A stretch of 8,108 nt of DNA, taken from assembly GCA_035502675.1 (NCBI GenBank), contig DATJUC010000264.1:1-8108 (forward strand), in the 5' to 3' direction. The position numbers were made by a program, and so were the translations under genes. The notes beneath the pieces are model-generated. The model did no database searches. It was not told the origin of the DNA and saw only the letters and a program-made list of their open reading frames with translations. This document shows positions 1 to 5,486 of the stretch, one piece after another (within the stretch, counting starts at the first letter, position 1; the number at the start of each line of letters is the position of its first letter). This DNA comes from DATJUC01 sp035502675 (lineage in GTDB: Bacteria; Vulcanimicrobiota; Vulcanimicrobiia; Vulcanimicrobiales; Vulcanimicrobiaceae).

Positions 1-2
1 TC

Positions 3-1112
3 TTGTACGTGCTCGATGCCAAAGGGGTCGACGGCTGGGGCATGCTGCAGCGCGTCGATCTGCGGCACACGTCGCTGGTGAAGGACACGCTCGCGACGCT
101 GAAATACGATCGAACGCCGGCCGTCGCGAAAGACGATGCAGTCGTGCCCGCGCTGCGATCGGGGAGACGCAGCACGGCGATCGATCACGTCGTGTATATT
201 TCGGTCGGAACGGCCACCTACGACGCGATGCTCGGCGACTTGCGCGACGCCGCCGGCGCGCCGCACGGCAACGGCGAGCCGTCGTTCTGCACCTATCCCG
301 AAAGCGTGACGCCCAACCTTCACGCGCTGGCACGCTCCTACGCTCTGGCAGACAATTTCTATGCCGCCGATGCGTCGCTCGACGCCGCCGACCAGGTCGC
401 AACGGCCGGAAGCGCTCCGCTCTACACCCAGCTCACGGCGCGCGTGTCGTCCAGCCGCGCGCCGCTGCAAGGCTTTGGAAACGATCCCGAAAACTACGGT
501 CGCAGCGGCTACCTGTTCAATGCCATGGCGCGCGCCGGCTTGACCTTCCGCGACTACGGCGGGCTGATGCTGCTCTCCGGTTACGACGACGGTCTCTACC
601 ATCTGGACGTCCCCGCGCTCGCGGCCTTGTCCGGAAACGTCGACACCAACTACGCCGGGTGGAATCCGCGCGTCGACGACGCGCATCGCGCCGCCGAGTT
701 CGTTTCGGACATGCAGCGCTACGTCGCGGCCGACCGGATGCCGGCGTTCACGTACGTGTGGCTGCCGACTGCACCGGGCCGCGAAGCCGACGCCGATCGT
801 GCGATGGGAACGATCGTCGACTACCTGTCGCACGCGCCGCACTGGAGCTCGACGGCGATCTTCATCGTACCGGAGGGCGCGGCGGAAGGTACCGATCACG
901 TCAATTTGCAGCGCAGCTACGCGGTGGTCGTTTCGCCGCTGGCGCGCCGCGGCTACGTCGGCCGAGCGCACCTGTCCGTCGCCGGCGTGGTGAAGACCGA
1001 GGAGGAGATCTTGGGCTTGCCGCCGCTGACGCTCGACGATTTGCTTGCGACCGACTTGAGCGATTTCTTCACCGACGCGCCGCAGCCCGAGCCATACCAG
1101 GCGATTCATTAG
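3..1112 (+). CDS. YncE/alkaline-phosphatase-type phosphoesterase, C-terminal part (5' partial), probably catalytically degenerate
   Basis: The reading frame is open to the left edge, so the N-terminus (in this family usually a YVTN/YncE-type beta-propeller) lies outside the window; the TTG at base 3 is unlikely to be the start. The 369 visible residues follow the layout of the phosphoesterase half of bifunctional YncE/alkaline phosphatase family proteins: the propeller end (YVLDAKG, residues 2-8), IDHVVYI (60-66), TYDAMLGDL (72-80), TPNLHALARSYALADNFY (103-120), FTYVWLP (249-255), TDHVNLQRS (297-305) and a C-terminal EEEILGLPPL (333-342). These enzymes are metal-dependent phosphomonoesterases or phospholipases, mostly exported. 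Here the usual metal-ligand and nucleophile motifs are replaced: ENR before TYD is GTA (69-71), the SADGH region reads ADASLDAADQ, NDH after LP is TAP, and EDD before the DHV motif is VPE. A non-catalytic or binding role is therefore inferred. Family assignment is fairly secure; substrate is unknown. The DDAH-like gene follows after 23 bases. Confidence 0.82.
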   Translation: MYVLDAKGVDGWGMLQRVDLRHTSLVKDTLATLKYDRTPAVAKDDAVVPALRSGRRSTAIDHVVYISVGTATYDAMLGDLRDAAGAPHGNGEPSFCTYPESVTPNLHALARSYALADNFYAADASLDAADQVATAGSAPLYTQLTARVSSSRAPLQGFGNDPENYGRSGYLFNAMARAGLTFRDYGGLMLLSGYDDGLYHLDVPALAALSGNVDTNYAGWNPRVDDAHRAAEFVSDMQRYVAADRMPAFTYVWLPTAPGREADADRAMGTIVDYLSHAPHWSSTAIFIVPEGAAEGTDHVNLQRSYAVVVSPLARRGYVGRAHLSVAGVVKTEEEILGLPPLTLDDLLATDLSDFFTDAPQPEPYQAIH

Positions 1113-1135
1113 CGTCTGCGAATGAAAACCGGTTC

Positions 1136-1975
1136 ATGAGCAGCGTGAAACCGGCCCTTCATTTCGGCCCGAGGCTCGTCGCCGCGCCGACCGGATCGTT
1201 GCGCGCCGCAGTCGTAGTCCGGCCGCGGCGCAGCATCGAATCGGCCAAACCGCTGCCGGGCGAGCCCGGATCGGTCTACGAGCGCGCGCTGGAACAGCAC
1301 GCCGTCCTCGTCAAGACGCTCGAGTATTTCGGGGTCGAGACGGTGGTCCTCGACGCCCACGCCGACGATCCCTACGAACCGGCCGTTACGGATGCGGCCA
1401 TTGCCTTCGAGGACGGGGCGGTCATGATGCGCCCGACGGCCATGAGCCGCCGGGGCGAGAGCGACCGGCTCGAAGCGGAGTTCGAGCGGATCGACGTTCC
1501 CCTGGCCGGTCACATTGCCGGACCCGGGCTGCTCGACGGAAGCGACGTCGTCTTGGTGGGCTCGACGGCATTCGTCGGTGCGAGTGCACGCGGCAATGCC
1601 CTCGGGCGCACCGGCTTCGCGCACGTCGCGACTGCGCACGGTTATTCGGTGGTGGAGGTCCCTTACGACCCGTCGGTGCCGGCGCTGAGCTGTGTCCTCG
1701 CGGGCGTTGCGCCCGATACGGTCGTGCTCGCCGGCAGCAAAGTCGATCGCGCACCGTTTGCAGGCTTCAAGACGATCCTGCTCGAGATCGGCGAAGAGCT
1801 CGCGGCCGGCGTGCTGGTGCTGGGCGAGCGGCACGTCATCGCCGATCGCCGGTATCGAACGGCGTTTTCGACGATGCGCCGCGCCGGAATCGTGGTCGAA
1901 GGACTCGATCTCTACGACTTCGCGAAAATCGGTATCACGCCGTCGATGCTGGCGATGCCGCTGAAGCGGGAATAG
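1136..1975 (+). CDS. DDAH / amidinotransferase-superfamily protein lacking the catalytic Cys and His
   Basis: The product has 279 residues, the usual length for bacterial dimethylarginine dimethylaminohydrolases, which hydrolyse N-methylated arginines to citrulline plus methylamines through a C-terminal Cys nucleophile and a His. Family features are clear in order: AAVVVRP (24-30), the guanidinium-binding FED (91-93), RPTAMSRRGE (99-108), LLDGSDVVLVGSTAFVGAS (132-150), RGNALG (152-157), the beta-propeller-like repeats VDRAPFAGF and LLEIGEE, and the tail DLYDFAKIG (258-266). The normal end, GG-(V/L)-(S/T)-C-M-S-L, reads GITPSMLAMPL (266-276) with no Cys. The histidine site normally written LHLK reads PALSCVL (182-188). 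The only Cys in the protein is Cys186. The ATG at 1136 gives the family-length N-terminus; no good Shine-Dalgarno is visible, and the frame is open further upstream without homology. It is probably cotranscribed with its neighbours. Hydrolase activity is doubtful; guanidino-compound binding is a possible role (inference). Confidence 0.85.
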   Translation: MSSVKPALHFGPRLVAAPTGSLRAAVVVRPRRSIESAKPLPGEPGSVYERALEQHAVLVKTLEYFGVETVVLDAHADDPYEPAVTDAAIAFEDGAVMMRPTAMSRRGESDRLEAEFERIDVPLAGHIAGPGLLDGSDVVLVGSTAFVGASARGNALGRTGFAHVATAHGYSVVEVPYDPSVPALSCVLAGVAPDTVVLAGSKVDRAPFAGFKTILLEIGEELAAGVLVLGERHVIADRRYRTAFSTMRRAGIVVEGLDLYDFAKIGITPSMLAMPLKRE

Positions 1976-1982
1976 GCCGCGC

Positions 1983-2711
1983 GTGCGGGTCGCGGTTCTC
2001 TCGGACGTTCACGGCAATCTGGTCGGTCTCGACGCCTGCTTGGCGGATCTGGAAGCGCAGGGAGGGGCCGACGCGGTCTTCGCGGCCGGCGATCTGTGTC
2101 TGGACGGTCCCAAGCCGAAGAAGGTCTTGCAGCGTCTGACGCAGCTAGGCATCTCGGCGGTCCGCGGAAACACCGACCGCTACCTGTCCGATCCCGGGCC
2201 GGGGAGTTTCGAAGGCGTCGAAGACGCGCAGCTGGAGTGGACGCGCCGCGAACTCGGCGAGCAATGGCTCGAATGGCTTCGGGAGCTGCCGTTTGCGATG
2301 CGCGTGGGCGACGACGACAACCAGTTGCTGATCGTTCATGCCAACCCCCGAACCGACGACGAGCACCTGTGGCCGGATGCCGACGAGGCGACGCTCGTTC
2401 GCATGATCGGCGACGAGCCGGCTGCGGCGATCGCCTTCGGACACCTGCACTTACCCTACGCGCGCGTCTGGCGCGGCAAGCTGCTCGTTAACGTGGCTTC
2501 GGCAGGGCTGCCGAAAGACGGAGACCCGCGCGCCTGCTACGCAATCCTCACCGAACGCGAGGGCGGCTGGGAGGTCAAGCACCGGCGCGTCGCGTTCGAC
2601 GTCAAAAAAGTTGCAACCCAGCTCGCCGATTGCGGGATTCCCAATAGCGTGGAACTCATCGCGACCTTGCGTCGCCATCGCTACAAACGGCTACGCTCGT
2701 TCATCCCGTAG
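1983..2711 (+). CDS. Calcineurin-like metallophosphoesterase (YfcE/MJ0936-like)
   Basis: This 242-residue protein carries all the metal-binding signatures of the small dinuclear metallophosphoesterases: SDVHGN (7-12, Asp8 and His10), GDLCLDGP (36-43, Asp37), GNTD (62-65, Asn63), VHANP (118-122, His119) and GHLH (153-156, His154 and His156). Such enzymes cleave phosphodiesters or phosphomonoesters; the physiological substrate cannot be read from sequence. No signal peptide or membrane segment is seen, so it is probably cytoplasmic. A region after residue 185 extends beyond the catalytic core and ends in a very basic tail (RRHRYKRLR). The start is GTG at 1983, only 7 bases after the previous stop, because the beta-strand leading to SDVHGN begins right there; a strong Shine-Dalgarno is not visible, suggesting translational coupling. 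Its stop codon TAG overlaps the region where the next gene's conserved N-terminus should begin. Confidence 0.9.
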   Translation: MRVAVLSDVHGNLVGLDACLADLEAQGGADAVFAAGDLCLDGPKPKKVLQRLTQLGISAVRGNTDRYLSDPGPGSFEGVEDAQLEWTRRELGEQWLEWLRELPFAMRVGDDDNQLLIVHANPRTDDEHLWPDADEATLVRMIGDEPAAAIAFGHLHLPYARVWRGKLLVNVASAGLPKDGDPRACYAILTEREGGWEVKHRRVAFDVKKVATQLADCGIPNSVELIATLRRHRYKRLRSFIP

Positions 2712-2761
2712 AAGCGGTTCGCATCGACCGGCTCGTCAAACGCTACGGCGACTTCACCGCC
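2711..2761 (+). other. In-frame upstream extension of the ABC ATPase without a standard start codon
   Basis: Read in the ATPase frame this stretch encodes EAVRIDRLVKRYGDFTA, which is the normal first beta-strand and A-loop of an ABC ATPase. The frame is open back to 2648 (in-frame TAG at 2645) and holds no ATG, GTG or TTG. Candidate non-standard starts are GTA at 2708 (overlapping the TAG of the upstream gene) and ATC at 2723, the latter 8 bases after an AGAAG stretch. A sequencing or assembly error here is an equally good explanation. Confidence 0.7.
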
Positions 2762-3424
2762 GTGGACGGCGTTTCGCTGCGCGTCGAAGCCGGCGAGTTC
2801 TTCGGATTTCTGGGGCCTAACGGCGCCGGAAAGACCACGACCATCAACGCGATGGTCGGCCTCGCGCACGTCGATAGCGGCTCGATCGCGATTTACGGGT
2901 ACGACACCCAACGCGATTGGCGTCAGGCTCGCGGGCTGGTCGGCGTCTCGCCGCAGGAGTTCAACTTCGATCGCTATCTCTCCATTCGAGACGTTCTGAT
3001 CTACGCCGCCGGCTACTTTGGGCTGCGCGGGAAGCAGGTCGAGGAACGCGCCGACATGCTGTTGGAGCGGTTCGGCCTGACGTCCAAAGCTCGCGTCGAG
3101 TACACGCGTCTCTCGGGCGGCCAGAAGCGCCGGTTGTCGCTGGCGCGCGCGCTCGTCCACCAACCGAGGCTGCTCATTTTGGACGAGCCCACGGCAGGGG
3201 TCGACGTCGAGCTTCGGTTGGAACTCTGGGATTGGCTGCGAGCGCTCAACGCCGAGGGTCTCACGATCTTTCTCACGACGCACTATCTCGAAGAAGCCGA
3301 AGAGCTGTGCAAGCGGATCGCGATCGTCCGTCAGGGGCGAATCGTCACCGAGAAGCCGACCCACGAGCTGGTTGCCTCGGGCGCGTCGCTGCAAGACGTC
3401 TTTCTGGAGCTGACCAAGAGTTGA
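2762..3424 (+). CDS. ABC transporter ATP-binding protein, YadG-like
   Basis: From the first standard start codon (GTG 2762) the product is 220 residues. Walker A GPNGAGKTT (18-26), Q-loop in SPQEFNF (Gln65), signature LSGGQ (117-121), Walker B LLILDEP (137-143) and the switch His in TTHYLEEAE (His174) are all intact. The PQEFNF and DEPTAGVDVELR strings are typical of the E. coli YadG group, nucleotide-binding subunits of ABC-2 type exporters. It should be bound to the inner face of the membrane through the permease encoded next (TTGA overlap at 3421-3424). What is exported cannot be told. The conserved N-terminus, including the A-loop tyrosine in LVKRYGDF, is encoded in frame upstream of 2762 (roughly 2711-2761) but no ATG, GTG or TTG exists there; the true start is therefore uncertain and the protein is probably about 16-18 residues longer. 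Confidence 0.9.
   Translation: MDGVSLRVEAGEFFGFLGPNGAGKTTTINAMVGLAHVDSGSIAIYGYDTQRDWRQARGLVGVSPQEFNFDRYLSIRDVLIYAAGYFGLRGKQVEERADMLLERFGLTSKARVEYTRLSGGQKRRLSLARALVHQPRLLILDEPTAGVDVELRLELWDWLRALNAEGLTIFLTTHYLEEAEELCKRIAIVRQGRIVTEKPTHELVASGASLQDVFLELTKS
3406..3409 (+). promoter_or_regulatory. Shine-Dalgarno-like GGAG before the TTG start of the permease
   Basis: GGAG lies 11 bases upstream of TTG 3421 and inside the end of the ATPase gene. Together with the TTGA stop/start overlap it supports TTG 3421 as the permease start. The only in-frame alternative nearby, ATG at 3460, would remove 13 residues of the conserved cytoplasmic N-terminus (WTLIKREMVR). Confidence 0.4.
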
Positions 3425-4182
3425 ACGCGGTCGCTCTGTGGACGCTGATCAAGCGCGAGATGGTGCGCAGTCTGAAGATCATCAATCAAGTGATCTGGCC
3501 GCCCGTCATCACGACGCTGCTCTACGTCTTCGTCTTCGGCTTGGCGCTGGGCAGCCGCATCTCGAGCGTGCAAGGGGTCAGCTACGCCCAGTTCCTGATT
3601 CCCGGGTTGATCGTCTTGCAAGTCATCGACTCGTCGTACGGCGAATGCTCCAGCTCGCTGTTTCAAGGCCGTTTCATGAACTCGATTCAGGAAATGCTGA
3701 TCGCGCCGATGTCCGCGTTCGAGATCGTGGCGGGCTACGTGCTCGGGAGCTTGGCGCGCGCGCTGCTGATCGCCGCGCTGATCACCGGCCTGGGCGCGGT
3801 TCTCGTCCACGCCGTGCCGCAAAACTGGGCGCTGTACCTGGTCGTGATCTGTCTGGTCTCCGTTCTCTTCTCGGCGCTGGGCTTGATCTTCGGACTGCTC
3901 GCCGACAAGTTCGACCACATCGCGATCCTCACGACGTTCGTCATCACGCCGCTCACCTTCGTCGGCGGCGTCTTCACGTCGGCGACCATGCTGCCGCCGC
4001 TGCTGCAGCGCCTGGAGCTCTTCAACCCGATCTTTTACACGATCGACGCGTTCCGGAGGAGCTACACCGGGCAGAGCTTTCTCTCGCCGGCGTTGAGTTT
4101 GCTGGCGATCGTGGTGCTGGCGGCGGTCGCCGTGGCGATCGTGCTGCGCATGACGGCGACGGGCTACAAACTGCGGACCTGA
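3421..4182 (+). CDS. ABC-2 type transporter permease, YadH-like
   Basis: The product has 253 residues, the usual size for ABC-2 membrane subunits. About six hydrophobic segments are visible: around residues 23-40 (WPPVITTLLYVFVFGLAL), 60-72, 106-127, 137-158, 168-185 and 228-244. Family hallmarks include a short basic cytoplasmic N-terminus (TLIKREMVRSLK), FLIPGLIVLQVI, SIQEMLIAPM (the coupling helix region that contacts the ATPase), TPLTFVGGVF and LFNPIFYTIDAFR, closely following the E. coli YadH pattern. It forms the membrane pore of an exporter with the preceding ATPase, with which it overlaps by 4 bases (TTGA); the partners are thus probably made in equal amounts by translational coupling. 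The substrate is unknown: this family includes polysaccharide, drug and lipid exporters. Confidence 0.9.
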   Translation: MNAVALWTLIKREMVRSLKIINQVIWPPVITTLLYVFVFGLALGSRISSVQGVSYAQFLIPGLIVLQVIDSSYGECSSSLFQGRFMNSIQEMLIAPMSAFEIVAGYVLGSLARALLIAALITGLGAVLVHAVPQNWALYLVVICLVSVLFSALGLIFGLLADKFDHIAILTTFVITPLTFVGGVFTSATMLPPLLQRLELFNPIFYTIDAFRRSYTGQSFLSPALSLLAIVVLAAVAVAIVLRMTATGYKLRT

Positions 4183-4192
4183 GCGAAAACGT

Positions 4193-4552
4193 ATGCTGCT
4201 GTCGCTGACCTTGAGTCTCGCCCTGGCGCAAAGCACCACGCATTTGACGATCGCGCCGTGGAGCGGTAAGGCGCCGGCGACGACGACCGCGGCCGCGGCC
4301 AAATACCGGCTCACCATCGTGGGAGCGCCGAACGCGGCGCTGACGCTAAAGGCGTCTCGGCTCGCGCGCGGCTGGCTGGCGGCGTTCTGCACGCCAAAGG
4401 TCTGCGCCCCGATGCAGGTCGACGTCAGGCTTCCGGCTTCGGGACGGACCAGTTACGCGTTCGAGCTGATCCGCGAGGACGAGAGCGCGCCCGCGCACAG
4501 CGGGGCGTCAATCGAGAGCAGCGACGGAGCGAGCATCGCGATCGCACCGTAG
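4193..4552 (+). CDS. Small exported protein of unknown function with a Cys pair
   Basis: I do not recognise this 119-residue protein. It begins with a short hydrophobic stretch (LLSLTLSLALA, residues 2-12) that looks like a signal peptide cleaved after ALA, although it lacks the usual basic n-region. The mature part is rich in Ala, Thr and Ser and appears to be beta-strand: KYRLTIVG (37-44), AALTLKAS (48-55), WLAAFCTPKVCAP (61-73), MQVDVRLP (74-81), SYAFELI (87-93) and SIAIAP (114-119), like a single immunoglobulin-like sandwich. Cys66 and Cys71 could form a disulfide outside the cytoplasm. It begins 10 bases after the permease stop, so it is likely the last gene of the same transcript and could be a surface partner of the exporter, but that is only inference from position. 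The next gene is convergent. Confidence 0.65.
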   Translation: MLLSLTLSLALAQSTTHLTIAPWSGKAPATTTAAAAKYRLTIVGAPNAALTLKASRLARGWLAAFCTPKVCAPMQVDVRLPASGRTSYAFELIREDESAPAHSGASIESSDGASIAIAP

Positions 4553-4567
4553 CGCCGCGGACCTGCT

Positions 4568-5404
4568 TTAGAAAAACGGGTTGTGCGCCTTTTCCAGCGC
4601 GACCGTCGTCGGCGGCCCGTGTCCCGGCATGAGCACGGTGTCGTCGGGCAGCGTGAAATACGCGCTGCGGACGCTGTTGAGTATGTCGTCGTAGGTGCTG
4701 GCGTCGCCGAATGCGCCGCCGACGCTGCCGGCAAACAGGGTGTCGCCGGTAAAGACGACGGAGTCGAAGAGAAACGAAGACGAGCCGTCGGTATGGCCGG
4801 GCGTGTGCAGCATCCGGATGCGGACGCCTTCGCCGAAGGGCAACTCTTCGCCGTCGCGGACGAGCAGCGCTTTGTTCGCCAGCGCACCGATCGCGTGGAC
4901 GTCGAGCTCGTGCATCACGATTCGCGCGCGCGGAAACGCGGCGGCGACGTCGGCGGTGGCGTCGCAGTGGTCGGCGTGCTTGTGCGTAATCAGGATGTAT
5001 TGCAGATGATAACTGCCGCTTTGCAGCATGCGCAGCAGGTTGAGCGGGATTCCCGCCGGGTCGACCAGCGCCGCACGGCGTCCGCCGTCGAGAAAGAACA
5101 CGTAACCGTTGCTCGGATGCGGGTCGTGCGGATGGTGCCGCACGTCGGCACGCTCGATCCGCGGCGGGTACCAGCGCGCCGCGGCGCTGTCGGCGAGCTT
5201 GCCCGGGTCGAGGCGCAGCACGCGCGCCACCGCGCGAGCCTGCTCGTCGGAGGGGGTGCCGTCGTCTTGGAGCCAGCCCCGAATCGCAAGCGCGTCGATC
5301 CCCGTCTCGTGGGCGAGCCGCGCCTCGCCGACGCCGGTTCCGCGCATCGCTTTGCGGAGGATGTCGCCGAAGGTGTCCTCCAGCGGCAGGCGGTTCTCGT
5401 CCAT
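4568..5404 (-). CDS. MBL-fold (glyoxalase-II-like) hydrolase with N-terminal XRE helix-turn-helix domain
   Basis: The 278-residue product has two parts. Residues about 12-73 look like an XRE/Cro-type helix-turn-helix: FGDILRKAM, LAHETGIDALAIRGWL and a helix ending in ARVLRLDPGKLADSA. Residues about 95-278 are a metallo-beta-lactamase fold with the complete ligand set: THKHADH (140-146), HTPGHTDG (200-207, His204), FTGDTLFAG (218-226, Asp221) and MPGHGPPTT (259-267, His262), ending in NPFF as glyoxalase-II-like enzymes often do. Relatives hydrolyse thioesters (hydroxyacylglutathione) or oxidise persulfides; the substrate here is not known. The linker contains a His cluster (89-97, HHPHDPH). 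I chose the ATG at 5404 because the longer frame (to 5506) would run through the trxB start and has no recognisable extra domain. It is divergent from trxB and may be autoregulated (inference). Confidence 0.85.
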   Translation of the reverse strand: MDENRLPLEDTFGDILRKAMRGTGVGEARLAHETGIDALAIRGWLQDDGTPSDEQARAVARVLRLDPGKLADSAAARWYPPRIERADVRHHPHDPHPSNGYVFFLDGGRRAALVDPAGIPLNLLRMLQSGSYHLQYILITHKHADHCDATADVAAAFPRARIVMHELDVHAIGALANKALLVRDGEELPFGEGVRIRMLHTPGHTDGSSSFLFDSVVFTGDTLFAGSVGGAFGDASTYDDILNSVRSAYFTLPDDTVLMPGHGPPTTVALEKAHNPFF

Positions 5405-5486
5405 TCGTACGGCTTCGACGCCGCTTGCGGACCCACTGCGCTGCGCTGCAACCGGAAGTAGAATCCGAGCGGTCGAAACGCCCGGT
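5405..5486. promoter_or_regulatory. 82-base divergent intergenic region between the HTH-MBL gene and trxB
   Basis: This is the longest non-coding stretch in the window and must carry the promoters for both divergent genes unless they are leaderless. For trxB a -10-like hexamer TAGAAT lies at 5459-5464, 22 bases before the ATG; no convincing -35 sits at the right distance (the region 5436-5446 reads CTGCGCTGCGC). No clear operator palindrome is visible. Confidence 0.45.
5459..5464 (+). promoter_or_regulatory. Possible -10 element of trxB (TAGAAT)
   Basis: The hexamer differs from TATAAT at one position and would give a very short leader before ATG 5487. It stands out in an otherwise GC-rich region, but lacks a matching -35, so it is only a candidate. 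Confidence 0.25.

Noticed and set aside
659..1135. Longer N-terminal extension of the DDAH-like frame
   Set aside because: It overlaps the well-supported phosphoesterase gene, is Arg-rich as expected of a shifted frame, and carries no family homology before ATG 1136.
1122..1139. Five-codon mini-ORF (MKTGS) whose TGA overlaps the ATG of the DDAH-like gene
   Set aside because: Too short to judge, no Shine-Dalgarno, and no repeated regulatory codons; most likely chance.
3331..4392. Long minus-strand frame antisense to the ABC permease
   Set aside because: Low-complexity, Arg/Gln/Asp-rich translation typical of the complement of a GC-rich gene; the plus-strand permease is clear.
4583..5461. 292-codon plus-strand frame antisense to the HTH-MBL gene
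   Set aside because: No recognisable motifs; the minus strand carries all metal-binding motifs of the MBL fold.
5109..5486. 126-residue N-terminal extension of trxB
   Set aside because: TrxB homologues start right at MERVIIIGSG; the extension is antisense to another gene.
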